Shown in pieces: positions 36,471-46,173 of a stretch of 64,000 nucleotides of DNA. The stretch is taken from assembly GCA_036244855.1 (NCBI GenBank), contig BQKZ01001787.1, positions 6,115-70,114 of the forward strand. Reading direction: 5' to 3'. The translations under genes and the position numbers were made by a program. The notes below the pieces were generated by a model. That model was not told the DNA's origin, did not search any database, and saw only the letters and a program-made list of their open reading frames with translations. Origin of the DNA: Temnopleurus reevesii (lineage: Eukaryota; Echinodermata; Echinoidea; Temnopleuroida; Temnopleuridae). Within the stretch, counting starts at the first letter, position 1; each line of letters starts with the position of its first letter.

Positions 36471-39400
36471 TATCAATCGTCATCTCCATTATCATCGGAC
36501 ATCGATCATCATCATCATCATCATCATTGTAATCATTTTCATCACATTCATAATCATTATCATTTTCATCATGTTCATCATCATTACCTCCATTTTTATC
36601 GATCATCATCCCATTATCATCTATTATCACCACTATCATCATCATCATCATCTTAATAATAATCAATTTATTACTTTAATTCACAGAGCCTCTTTGTATC
36701 GAGGATGGTACCCAGTGATATCAAGTTTATGGTGCTCCAACTTTGTTTACTTCTACACCTTCAATGGGCTCAAGTTAGTTGCGGGAGACTTCATGAAATC
36801 CAAGAAGGCCATCAGGGATCTACTCATTGGAATATCAGCTGGTAAAGTTCCTAGAGCCATTGTAGATATAGATATGAATATTATATGAATAATGCATGGT
36901 CTATCATGCACTATACTGGATTATGTGCACAACAAATAACTAAATTATCCCAAGAGAAGGTTTGATTCACCAAGGCCGCAGACCTTCGCGAAGGATTTTT
37001 GTTATTTGGAGTTCATATAGTCCAGTAATGGTGCATCAATAGAACATGTGTTAGTTTTTATAGTAAATAGATCCCTAGATCTGACATTGCAGAGCAGAAA
37101 TAAAATGAAATTGCATTACATTACAAGCATAAACATCCGCTCGTACATTTATACTGTGACTTATGTATATAGTGCACAATTGTACACTATAACAAAATTC
37201 TTGCATTGCAATGGCAACGCATATTGTAAATAGCCTATGTACTATATAGATATATTGTGCTCTCTTGCTTTTGATGTTTCTTCCATGTATTCTATCCCCA
37301 AAAGTCCACATTTGGAAAACCCAAATGAAAATATACAATGATTTGAATTATACATTAGACCTTGATGAACCTGGTAAGCATTCGAATGTGGAATCTACAT
37401 TCGAAAATGAAAGAGTTTGAATTCTGACCGACTTGCTCACTGATTCTGTATTCTGCTTGAATATTTCCATTTAAGTGCGTTTTATTCCTCTTATTCCTTG
37501 TTTCTAGGTGTGGTCAATGTGTTAGCAACAACGCCAATGTGGGTGGTCAATACTCGCCTGAAGATGCAGGGAGTTAACTTCAGGACGAAGCACTATAGAG
37601 ACACTAAACATCCGAAGTACGATGGTATCATCGGTAAGTCATTACAATCATTGATTCTGATTATGTATATTAGCAGGATCATTTTATTCAATATGCTTGT
37701 ATTGATTACCTGAAGTGCCATAATTTACTTGTGACTCTTAGGCCCATATTCTGATGTCAGGTTTAACTTAAACTGGAGTTTAAATCTTCGGTTTAAGTAT
37801 GGGTAGCCCAAAGTGCCAACATTTTATTTAAACTGCTTAATTCTTATGTTAAGTGCTCTCTTTTCCCATGCTCTAATAATGTAAAAAACTATTTAAGTTT
37901 TTATTCCAAGACAATTCTTAATACTATGGGTGTCAAATGAGCTGGTAAATTGAACACCAACTGTTATATATTCAAGCCTCTATTGGCTTCCCATACTTAA
38001 AACACAGATTTAAACTCAAATTTAAGTTAAACCTGACATCTGAATACGGGCCTTACTGTTCAACAGCCAAGATAATGACACTTAGGATGGACATTCTAGG
38101 GGGTGTTGTTCAAAATCAACTGCAAATCTACTGCAACTTTGCAAATTGTAACACACATTTTCATTCGCGTATGGTATGCGCATTTAACAAGACGCGCATG
38201 AAACAATGATTTTGATTGGCACGTTCCGATCAACTGCAACTTTTGAACAACACCGCCTTGGTTCTACAAGTACTTAAATTTACTGTTTTTCTTTGTTGTT
38301 GTCATTGCCCATCTACCCAGATTTAGTAGCCCAGTGATTAAGATTCATATCCTCTAATCAGGGAGACATTGGTTGGAGTTCATTTCATTCACCAAGAAAT
38401 TCATGTACATTGTGCTGCACTCAGCCAGGATGTATTTGGCTATTTGGTTTGAGACAGTGTGACACATTATTTGGAACTAGCTGAATTTATGTAGTTCCAG
38501 TAACGGGGTACTTGCCACATTTCAATCAGGGTGCTACAAGAATTTGTCACACTACTTGCCCAAAAGCACAAGTAGCTTCTCAAATTAATGGCCCAAACAC
38601 AATTTCTATATGCCTTTTGGGCAAGTGACAATCTTATTTACTCGCCCAATGGCTCAATTTTGTTGCCCTGGGCATTCGGGCAAGTGGGTTTGTAGCGCCC
38701 TGTCAATGTATCAAGAAATCATGCATTTTTAAGCTCCTTTATATAAACCAGTGAATAGATTTGTTCCATCAATGTCTCCCATTCCTCTCATAGATGCCTT
38801 TCAGAAGATCATTGATCAAGAGGGAGTTGCAGCGCTGTGGAGTGGCACTCTTTCCTCTCTCATGCTGGTTATCAATCCTGCTATTCATTTTGCTGCCTAC
38901 GAAGCACTGAAGAGATACCACAGTAGATTCTTTGATAAGAAGGTAAATTATTATATAATATTACAGTCTGTAGAACTTAATATCTATAAATCTTAATTTT
39001 CTGTCTGCTTTAACGATAATTCGTGCACTACTTTTTTTTAAGTGCGTAGATGAGATTTTAGTACTTGATGTAAATAAATATTGATTTTCTGTCTGCTTTA
39101 AAGAAAGTTCATGCACCAGTTTTTTAAGTGTACAGATGAGTTTGTAGTATTTGATATCGATAAATCTTGAATCTGTGAGTGCTTCCATTAACTTTATGCA
39201 GCACTGGTTGTTGAAAGTTTTGGTCATTGAATGGTGTCTTATATTCACTTTGAATTCCAGAAACTTGATCCAGTTTTGAAGATTGATTTTACTCCTGTTA
39301 AAAGTTGTGGCCAATCAGTAAAAAATACCATTAATAAGCACATATTTAATTTGCTCTTAGTGTTTTTTTTTTTTTTTTGGTGATAACAATTACATTTATA

Positions 39401-42400
39401 AAATTTATATAATGGTGACTACAGGTTTGTGTTTGGACCTACAAGAATGGACAAAATTAAATATTAGTATTTCAATGAGCTTTGAATATTATGATCTGAA
39501 TTTGATTGTTTCTTTTTATAGCAACCATCTGCTCTTCAATTCTTCTTGATTGGTGCTTTTGCCAAGACGATGGCTACATTGTGTACATATCCACTGCAAG
39601 TTGTCCAGTCAAAACTGAGGGTAAGAGTTATTTGATTATACTGAGTATCATGAATCAGATTTGAACATCCTGTAACGTGAAAGAGATTTTGATCAATTGC
39701 ATAAATGAAGTACATGATTCTCCATAGAATGAAAAGTTCAGATGTCATTGTTATACGTTTTGTGATGCCTTCCCAAATATGTTTTTAGAGACTCATCTAC
39801 ACTTTTGTTGATCAGTCTCTTGTTTTATCTTATTTTTACGTTTCGAAAGATCATTGTACTAAAGTCTATGTGCATTTTTAAACAGTGAGTGGAAGTTTTA
39901 ACCCTAATCCCATTGGGGGGAGGAGGGGGCTTTTAAAGCCCCCCCCCCTCAACAATTTTCGCGATAAATATGAAACGCGAGAAGCTCGCACCATAATTTT
40001 TTCTGTCTCGGGCGCAACTCGGGCAACTTTTGACACCAAATTCTCGCGCAACTTTTGGCACGTAGCGTTTGAAAAATATTCGTCGGTCCAAATATGAGTC
40101 CAAAATGTGATTTTATGTACAAAGTCAATGCAAATTGTGTTTTTAGTCAATATTCATAAATCCTTGTCTATTTTGCATATTAATGCATGAACTGAATTTA
40201 AATTCATTTTCTATGCCTCTAATAATGTCACTAACAATTCCCATCGAAAAAACAATAGAAATGATAAAGTAAAAAAAACAAAGAAATACATAAGAAATTC
40301 ACAAAAACAATAAAATACAAAAGAAATAGATTTTAATTGCATTTTCTTTCCATGACAATATGTCTGAAACATTACTATGAGTATCTAGACCAACAATCAG
40401 CACATTTGGAGCTTCAGCAAATGATTTATTGCTGTTTGTTAGAATTCATGCATAATTATGCATAATTAAAGCCTAATTAGCATAATGAGTTGATTTTTGA
40501 AAAATTTGACTACGCAAACTAAGAGTTAACATCGCGGGCTATGTGCATGCCAAATTTCCGCGCGGTTGACGGAGAAGATCAGAGGGGGGGGGGCCCAAAT
40601 AAGCCCCCCCCCAACGAACTGAGATGACTGAAATATCCCAATGGGATTAGGGTTAATACATTTAAGGTCACGAAATTAGTAAAAATTGCAGCTAATAGAG
40701 CATATCATATCGTCATATAATTATTATTTTTGTTATATCTCTCAGTACGGCAAAGAGAAAGAGACGCATAAAGGTAACATGATCAAGAATATTGGAGCTG
40801 TTCTTAAACATGTTATAGAGTGAGTATAGCCTTGTGTATGTATCTTTTATCTAGATATTTATCATATTGCTGCCAAAAGGCTGAGAACCTAAATTTTTAT
40901 GACTGTTTGTTTCTCAATATGTGGTAAAACATTATACATGTATGATGGGGTCACATTAATTTGTATACTTTTTCTATTTTTTTGGATCGTGGTACTTAGC
41001 AAAATATATCTTGTAAAATACAAAATTATTTTCTAAAATACTGGCATGAAATGAAACTAGATATTTTAGGCTTCAAATATTTCCAAAAATAGAATTAATC
41101 CATGAAAGAATCACGGAGATATCGCGATATAAAAATTCGATTGACGAAACGATCGCATCGTTTCATGCTGGAAAATGGCGAGAATTGTCAACAAACTGTG
41201 TGATATTAATTCGTAGGCCCCGTTTTGAACAAGATTTACCATAAAATTGCTTCCATCTAAGATGCAAAATTTACAGTAGCTTGACCACAAAATATCAAGG
41301 AATCGAATGGTATGTCTGCTTACTTACAAATTTGATGATTTCTGTCTGAAAATTGGAAGGATTCACTTCAGTGTCGCGAGACCCGTGTTTTTCTGCAAAT
41401 GCAAGCAAATCTGCCGATCTTTTGGCAATATTTTCATTGTTTTGGGTCCTTTTGCTAAGAAAATTTCCAATTTAGGCAAATAAACAACGCTCTTTACGAT
41501 GGTGATGTCAGATTTGCAATATTTCATCGATTTTGTAGAAATTCATAAGATGTACGAATTAATATGATGCGCGAATTAATGTGACAGCACCATAATTGAA
41601 TCTGGAGTGGAAATGATAAAGAATGGGATATTCATCTCCTTGAATGGAGATTCTTTTTAAATCATACATTGTGTCAACAAATTTGAAAGGGGGAAATATG
41701 TTCCTACTTATGTGAAATAACTTCATGAAAATCACTTTAGATTCAATTTTGGAAAACCTTGTGAATAGCCTGACAGCCTTAGAAAGTGAGGAATTATTTT
41801 TTGTTATGCCTCTGCCACCCATAGGATGATGCAGGAGGCATTATGTTGTCGCTTTGTCCGTTGTCTGAAGCTTGTTACCGTGAACGGATTTTTACCAATC
41901 CGATGTGTAGATGAATGTGTAGATGAACTGATCATTTTTTCAATTGACTATAGGTAATGGGGGACGGGGGAAGAAGTGTACTTGTATTTCAAGGGAAGGG
42001 GGTTCTATTTATTTTTTGATTGATTGTAGAATTACAATGATCTTCATTAATGGAGATGGCCAGAGTTATATGTAGTCTCTTTGCCATATCTGAAATCACC
42101 GCTCTCTTTCTAAATGTACCCTCCATTTCTATTTCCCTTTGTCTGTATCACCCTCTCTTCTTGCAAAAAATTCTACGTAACATAAATCGCAAGAAGAAAA
42201 CATTAATCTTTTTATCTACAAATTAAGACTAACATTTGGATTCAATTATCTGACAGCTGAAGAACAAAGTTGAATTATCTTCTTTTTTCATTATGTGAAT
42301 CTTCATTCTTCAAAAAATAATTTGATTTTCTGACTTCTTGATTTCAGAACGCAAGGGAAATGGGGCCTATACAAGGGATTAGAAGCCAAACTCCTACAGA

Positions 42401-42492
42401 CGGTCCTCACTGCTGCTCTTATGTTCCTCTGCTATGAGAAGATCTCCAGGTTTATCTTCTTTATTTTGAGAGCAAATGGCTTCAAAAGATGA
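32029..42492 (+). CDS. SLC25A17: peroxisomal carrier PMP34, nine exons, complete
   Basis: CDS exons: 32029-32097, 34920-34980, 35973-36039, 36687-36841, 37508-37633, 38794-38942, 39522-39620, 40746-40819 and 42348-42492. All junctions are GT-AG, phases agree, and they encode 314 residues (the human protein is about 307). It is a mitochondrial-carrier-family protein of the peroxisomal membrane; the vertebrate protein exchanges CoA, FAD, NAD and nucleotides. The three signature segments are PLETAR (34-39), PMWVVNTR (127-134) and PLQVVQ (233-238). Only the first keeps the acidic residue of PX[DE]XX[KR]; Trp in the second and Gln in the third are the known PMP34 peculiarities. [20 protein letters not shown] and [19 protein letters not shown] are strongly PMP34-like. 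The start is chosen because [22 protein letters not shown] aligns with the family N-terminus. The introns contain many transposons, listed separately. No frameshift or missing exon is seen. Confidence 0.95.
32370..33062. repeat. interspersed repeat with GGAGA motifs, in intron 1
   Basis: The left part has GACTCCAACC and AATCAGGAGATTCTCCTGATT. The right part has repeated AGCAGGAGA and GGCGGGAGA motifs ending GAGTTGGAGTGCC, an approximate inverted partner of the left end. The middle (32480-32565) is a GC-rich block around GGCCGGGGTCCAGGGCCCGC that I associate with repeats of marine invertebrates. Class and exact ends are not determined. Confidence 0.45.
33676..34205 (+). pseudogene. P2X7 C-terminal (ballast)-like ORF, interrupted
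   Basis: The ORF from 33954 to 34205 encodes 83 residues. CWCKCGKC and HICCRELH supply the cysteine pattern, and [20 protein letters not shown] follows. This order matches the zinc-binding cytoplasmic ballast domain at the C-terminus of vertebrate P2X7 receptors, a domain known to occur separately in many invertebrate genomes. It is not part of an ion channel: there are no P2X transmembrane or ectodomain sequences, and the ORF lies wholly inside a transposon. The family's usual C-terminal continuation appears to be missing. An upstream ORF (33676-33867) rich in Arg/Ser would be in the same frame if the 85-bp duplication at the N were an assembly artefact, leaving one TGA between them. The copy is probably decayed. 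Confidence 0.7.
33787..33957. repeat. exact 85-bp direct repeat flanking a single N
   Basis: 33787-33871 and 33873-33957 are identical over 85 bp, from TTCGAGTGCGAG to CATGAATGA, with one N at 33872. A perfect duplicate with a one-base unknown at the joint is typical of overlapping contig ends that were abutted instead of merged. Confidence 0.85.
34382..34919. other. SLC25A17 intron 1, 3' part
   Basis: Ordinary AT-rich intron sequence ending in the acceptor ttcttacag before exon 2. No other feature is seen. Confidence 0.5.
35380..35715 (-). repeat. SINE-like interspersed repeat in intron 2
   Basis: A TAA/AAT run (35381-35402) is followed by CTTATATAGCGCACTTTCC and GGTGCTCAAGGCGCTC, then a moderately GC-rich body (CTGTGGAAGGGCATTCCACA, CCTGTAACAGGTTAC). 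TATATAGCGC...GGCGCT blocks are widespread in marine invertebrate repeats. The triplet run at the left suggests a minus-strand element with a short tandem tail. Family not named. Confidence 0.5.
36255..36660. repeat. ATC microsatellite in SLC25A17 intron 3
   Basis: About 400 bp of CAT/ATC with islands of TCG and ATCGATCATC. It ends only about 27 bp before exon 4, leaving a short acceptor region (ttactttaattcacag). The apparent ORF running from the repeat into exon 4 is an artefact. Confidence 0.95.
36842..37507. other. SLC25A17 intron 4
   Basis: Ordinary AT-rich intron. The donor is gtaaag and the acceptor tttctag. No inserted element could be defined. Confidence 0.5.
37741..38052. mobile_element. 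312-bp MITE with TTA target duplication
   Basis: The left end GGCCCATATTCTGATGTCAG and the right-end complement GGCCCGTATTCAGATGTCAG continue as GTTTAACTTAAA on both sides. Direct TTA flanks lie at 37738-37740 and 38053-38055. It is in SLC25A17 intron 5. A TWA target and 3-bp duplication fit PIF/Harbinger. Subterminal TTTAAACT/AGTTTAAA motifs are reiterated. Confidence 0.85.
38099..38257. mobile_element. GGGTGTTG...CAACACC family MITE
   Basis: Starts GGGGGTGTTGTTCAAAATCA and ends TTTTGAACAACACCGCC, with the family's GCGCATGAAACAATGATTTTG core. It sits about 45 bp after the 312-bp MITE in SLC25A17 intron 5. No clean target duplication remains. Confidence 0.8.
38527..38702. mobile_element. 176-bp MITE, CAGGG(T/C)GCTACAA termini
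   Basis: The left end CAGGGTGCTACAAG and the right-end complement CAGGGCGCTACAAA are inverted repeats, and the direct 5-bp flank TCAAT appears on both sides (38522-38526 and 38703-38707). The interior repeats (A)CTTGCCC and GGGCAAGT in opposing orientation. A fragment-like relative with CACTTGCCCAGGG lies near 1694. The superfamily is uncertain. Confidence 0.7.
38970..39175. repeat. small tandem duplication in intron 6, about 95-bp period
   Basis: Two copies share TTGATTTTCTGTCTGCTTTAA-like, TCATGCACCAGTTTTTTAAG-like and AGATGAGTTTGTAGTATTTG-like segments, at about 38985-39075 and 39080-39165. Diverged; no coding meaning. Confidence 0.6.
39902..40652. mobile_element. 751-bp piggyBac-like non-autonomous element
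   Basis: Perfect 16-bp terminal inverted repeats CCCTAATCCCATTGGG (39902-39917) and CCCAATGGGATTAGGG (40637-40652) with TTAA on both sides (39898-39901 and 40653-40656). CCC-first termini next to TTAA match piggyBac. G- and C-homopolymer runs lie just inside both ends. No transposase ORF. It is in SLC25A17 intron 7. Confidence 0.85.
40942..41594. mobile_element. about 650-bp inverted-repeat element in intron 8
   Basis: The left ATGATGGGGTCACATTAATT and the right-end complement TTATGGTGCTGTCACATTAA share the core TCACATTAATT; a second, internal TTAATTCG(T/C)A copy is next to the right end. Exact ends and target duplication are not settled. Confidence 0.55.
41803..41895. repeat. fragment of a widespread GGAGGCATTATG repeat
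   Basis: The block TATGCCTCTGCCACC ... GGAGGCATTATGTTGTCG ... GTCCGTTGTCTG ... CGTGAACGG resembles a repeat that I recall from many marine invertebrate genomes. The two halves TATGCCTC and GAGGCATTA are inverted relative to each other. It is recognised from memory, so confidence is limited. Confidence 0.4.
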
Positions 42493-42522
42493 TAATATCC
42501 CCATCTTAGTGTAAAGCTTTCA

Positions 42523-42703
42523 GGCCCCATCACACCAAACATGGCACAGCATCAAGGCATGGCATTTATGGGATGTCTACTCTGTGATTGGTCAACTGTT
42601 AAAAATCCTTTGCGTTGAGTAGCGTTCTGGCCAATAACGATCAAGATACTGCGTAAAGGCAGTGCAGTGATGTTGTACCATGTTTGATGTGCAGGGAGGG
42701 GCC
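42523..42703. mobile_element. about 181-bp MITE just after the SLC25A17 stop
   Basis: The left GGCCCCATCACACCAAACAT and the right-end complement GGCCCCTCCCTGCACATCAA, extending to AAACATGG on both arms, are imperfect inverted repeats. It starts 31 bp after the stop codon, so it probably lies inside the 3'UTR. No clean target duplication is visible. Confidence 0.6.
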
Positions 42704-42891
42704 TTTACCCAAGTTGATATTCAAATGAGATTTAACTCAGCTCAATAGAAACAAAATTATTGATTTGTAATTGTTTTTATAGAAGCTTATTGAATTCCAA
42801 TTTTTCCTCTTATGAAGACCAATACAGATCAAAATGTCTCTACTTGTTTCTACATGTATTAGATCAACAGAATTAATATTTTGCATTTTAT

Positions 42892-42907
42892 ATTAAAACC
42901 AAATAAA
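42892..42907 (+). terminator. candidate SLC25A17 polyadenylation signals
   Basis: ATTAAA at 42892 and AATAAA at 42902 lie about 400 nt after the stop codon, just before the 3' end of the oppositely oriented LINE. They would give a 3'UTR that includes the MITE at 42523-42703. Confidence 0.4.
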
Positions 42908-42917
42908 AAATAATAGA

Positions 42918-44550
42918 TTCTTGAACTTGAACGTGAACTTGACATTTTATTTATCCAAAAAACATCCATACATCAAATATATTGTACATAGTATATGAAT
43001 ATACATATGAATATACATTGTAAAAGGTTAGAGGATAAAAGGAACCAGAAAATAGCATAAATGCTAGTCAAGTCTGGTACCTTGTCTTCAAATACACTGC
43101 ACTAATAGAGTAATTTTAACTTGCTAAAGTATACTCGAAAATAAGATAATGATATGTAGAAAACGAAACAATAACAACACAAAATAATGATACATGAATT
43201 TACATGCATCGACAAGAAAAATAAGTGTAACGAAAAATGTTCATACACAAAAATAAATCATATTAATAACAGTTACGAAGTTCCACTTAAATAAAAAGTG
43301 AGATAAATACATATATTTCTCTTTAGAACTAAACAAACACTTTTCGGTTAAAATTTTAATCATCAAAATTAATATTCATTCAAAAGGTACTCTTGAAGAG
43401 TTCTTCTAAAAGACGAAACAGATGGTTTTGTTCTCACATTGAGAGGTAAATCATTCCAAAGAGAACTACCTACATAAGAAACTGAAGATTTCCCTTTCGT
43501 TGTTTTAACTTTTGGAACGTACAAGTTATTTTTTACTTTCTGCCTTGTGCGATAGTTATGTTGGAGAAAAGAACAATACTGAATAATTGAATGGGGTAGT
43601 AGTCCATTAACCAGCTCATACATAAAGCTACCAACACAAAGCTTGTGCAACTGGTATATATTTAATAGTTGTAATGTTTTGAAATGTGGTTTTGAGTGTG
43701 TTCTGATAGTGCTAAAGGTTATTCCACGAACTGCCATTTTTTGGCTTAAGAATATAGGCTTTAAGTTCGTTTCGTAAGCGCTACCCCACACTTCAATTCC
43801 ATATGTTATATGTGGCTGTACCAAAGTTTTGTAGAGCAATACCAAAATTCTTCGGGGAACATAGCTTCTTAGTCTATAAATAATTCCAATTTTCCTTCTT
43901 ATACTTTTATTCACCTTATCAATATGACTTTTCCAAGTCAAATGTTTGTCTATATTCAAACCCACAAACGATGCAATCTCAACTTCCTGTAAAGTAGTAT
44001 TTGACATTTTTAACTGTCCTTTAACTTCAATTGCTTTTCGGCCTCCACTGATAATCATATAATTGGTTTTTGACAAGTTTATGGTAAGTTTGTTTGATGT
44101 ACACCAATTCGATACCTTATCAAGATGGATGCCCATTTGTTCTAAATCAACAGTCGATTGTCCTGCTGGAAGTGTATGGAACAAATTCGAATCATCAGCA
44201 AAAAGCCTAAAACTGAAATAGTCTGTACACTTAGGTAGATCATTAATATATATTAAAAATAGTGTTGGACCTAAAACAGACCCTTGCGGTACGCCACATG
44301 TTGTGGCCTTCCTTGACGAATTTACTTCTCCATATTTAACGAATTGCGACCTATTTAGAAGATAATTTTTAAACCACTCAAGTGGTAGTCCTCTTATTCC
44401 ATAACATTCAAGTTTACCATACAAAGTTGAATGATCGATAGTATCAAACGCTTTTTTGAAATCTAGGAATACTCCTACTGTTACTTTACCCTCATCAATT
44501 GATTTTACAACACCATTTATTAGATTTCCTGTTGGAATAATAGGATCCAA
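42918..44550 (-). mobile_element. 5'-truncated CR1/L2/Jockey-group LINE
   Basis: The 3' end carries reiterated TTCAAG-like units (minus strand AGTTCACGTTCAAGTTCAAG), typical of CR1/L2-like tails. After that comes a 3'UTR of about 450 bp, then an intact reverse-transcriptase ORF up to about 44550, where similarity to the RT domain stops abruptly. The apurinic endonuclease, RT motif 1 and ORF1 are missing, as expected for incomplete target-primed reverse transcription. The 3' part is cut off in the second haplotype copy by the gap. Confidence 0.85.
43369..44550 (-). CDS. LINE reverse transcriptase, C-terminal 393 residues
   Basis: The open frame encodes the RT palm and thumb plus the C-terminal region of a non-LTR retrotransposon. 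Visible motifs are VGVFLDFKKAFDTIDH (first catalytic Asp about residue 30), CGVPQGSVLGPTLF (85-98), and FADD (117-120) with the catalytic Asp pair. The C-terminal SLWNDLPLNVR...SSFRRTLQEYL is the usual ending in CR1/L2/Jockey-type elements. There are no internal stops, which suggests a young insertion. The apparent Met start is fortuitous, because the true ORF2 begins far upstream in the missing 5' part. Confidence 0.9.
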   Translation of the reverse strand: MDPIIPTGNLINGVVKSIDEGKVTVGVFLDFKKAFDTIDHSTLYGKLECYGIRGLPLEWFKNYLLNRSQFVKYGEVNSSRKATTCGVPQGSVLGPTLFLIYINDLPKCTDYFSFRLFADDSNLFHTLPAGQSTVDLEQMGIHLDKVSNWCTSNKLTINLSKTNYMIISGGRKAIEVKGQLKMSNTTLQEVEIASFVGLNIDKHLTWKSHIDKVNKSIRRKIGIIYRLRSYVPRRILVLLYKTLVQPHITYGIEVWGSAYETNLKPIFLSQKMAVRGITFSTIRTHSKPHFKTLQLLNIYQLHKLCVGSFMYELVNGLLPHSIIQYCSFLQHNYRTRQKVKNNLYVPKVKTTKGKSSVSYVGSSLWNDLPLNVRTKPSVSSFRRTLQEYLLNEY

Positions 44551-45358
44551 TATGCAGATTTACTAATTAATGAAAATTTCATGCATTCTTGATACATTAA
44601 CGACTTTCTTTTGACATCCTGAATGCTTGCCCGAGTCTTGCCCGAGGCTTGCCTGATTTGTTAGCAAGAAGTTATAAAAACATGATTCCAAGTACATGTA
44701 TTGTATTCAAATTGTTACTCATTGGTTTGGAGAATCCTAATGCTTGTTGACAAGAAACATGCATGAAATTGTATCTGTATTAGTAATTTTTCAACCAATG
44801 TAGTTCTGTAGTTCTGGTAATCATAATCAAACTATCCCTGTTTTAGCTTTAAGGCAGTGCGTTTTACCATGTATATTCTCTCTGCCATTTGCATTTTGGA
44901 GTGTGGTAGCTGTCAGACAAATTCATGTAGGCAGTGTTAGATATCATTAGATCAGGATAGCAATTCACCATGCTGAAGCTAGCGATATCTTGCACTGCAA
45001 AGGCTTTTTGGGTTCCAGAGCTAGTGAGGAAGAAAGTAGCTGTCAATGAAAATAGACCTGCTAATGTGTACAGTGTGAGATATTGTACATCGTATGTATG
45101 ACTCTGTTTATTTGATTTAAAAAGTTATCTTTCATGTTCCTATGTTGAGAATTTTTTTTCTACCTCTCATGCTTTAACAGTAAACAATTTACAAGGACTT
45201 AACGGGAAAGATTAATATTATTTTTATGTACTTTATATGGGTCTCAATAACTTTTATAATATTTATTTGGTTAATTGGAAAAAGGTTATTTAGTGTGGTT
45301 GATAATCATAAATGATTAATTTATGATTACCTACCCAACTGATGGATTTAGTTATATA

Positions 45359-45527
45359 CAGTGGAAACTCGTTATAAAGAGATCTGATATAACAAAATAT
45401 CTGATATAAAGAGGTAACAAATCTGGTCCCAGCTCTATTCTTTTTCAAACCTGCTATGAAGAGATTACTGCTATAACAAGGTAATTTTGATGGTCCCAAG
45501 CACCTTCGTTATACTGAGTTTCCACTG
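45359..45527. mobile_element. pogo/Tigger-like MITE, 169 bp
   Basis: The terminal inverted repeats CAGTGGAAACTCGTTATA and the complement CAGTGGAAACTCAGTATA are flanked by TA on both sides. Subterminal ATAAAGAGAT/ATAACAAGGT motifs are repeated. CAGTG ends with a TA target fit the pogo branch of Tc1/mariner. The second copy is at 53542-53710. Confidence 0.8.
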
Positions 45528-45825
45528 TATTTGGTGGGCTTCATATTCAAAACAACAAACATGGTCTAGATTGAAAAATTACTATGCGGAGAATGTGATA
45601 TTCACGGCAGGTATGATAGATGACCAAGTGTTATAGTTTTCAGAAAATGAAATAGAAAATGCTTATAGCTAAGATCTAGTAGGACAGTAACACATTTTAA
45701 TGTATAAATCACTGTTTTATCTGAATTAATTGTGGATGTATGTATTTTGCTTTGTAAGTAGATGCATTTTACAGTTTGTTTTGAATGCTCATAAAATGAA
45801 TCTATATTTTCTAAAAAAATTCTTA

Positions 45826-45995
45826 GGGTGTGTTGCTACAAAGTTGTGATCAATTGCAAGTTGCTGTTGATCGGTAAGCACCAATCAAAATCATTGTTTC
45901 ACATGTGTCTTGTCAAAGCGCACTAATGCGCATTCCAATTTGCGACCGATTTGCAGTTGATTTGTGATCAATTACAGCTTTGTAGCAACACACCC
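45826..45995. mobile_element. TTA-target MITE, element 1 of an adjacent pair
   Basis: The ends GGGTGTGTTGCTACAAAG and CTTTGTAGCAACACACCC are perfect inverted repeats with TTA at 45823-45825 and 45996-45998. The interior has GATCAATTGCAAGTTG subterminal motifs and CCAATCAAAATCATTG. The same element is at 54008-54177 in copy B. Confidence 0.88.
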
Positions 45996-45998
45996 TTA

Positions 45999-46173
45999 GG
46001 GGGTGTTGTTCAAAAGTTGCAATTGATTGCAAGTTGCAGTTGATCGGAATCTGCCAATCAAAATCATTGTTTCATACGCGTCTTTTTTAATGCGCATACC
46101 GTGCGTGAATGAAAATGCGCTTTACAAGTTGCAAAGATGCAGTTGTTTGGTAGTTGATTTTGAACAACACCCC
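45999..46173. mobile_element. TTA-target MITE, element 2 of an adjacent pair
   Basis: The ends GGGGGTGTTGTTCAAAAG and the complement GGGGTGTTGTTCAAAATC are near-perfect inverted repeats. The TTA at 45996-45998 is shared with element 1, and the other TTA is 46174-46176. The same structure is at 54181-54355. The 3-bp TWA duplication suggests PIF/Harbinger. Confidence 0.88.

Noticed and set aside
36198..36888. 215-codon ORF reaching into a conserved carrier sequence
   Set aside because: Only its last part (from 36687) is real: exon 4 of SLC25A17. The rest is the ATC microsatellite plus intron.
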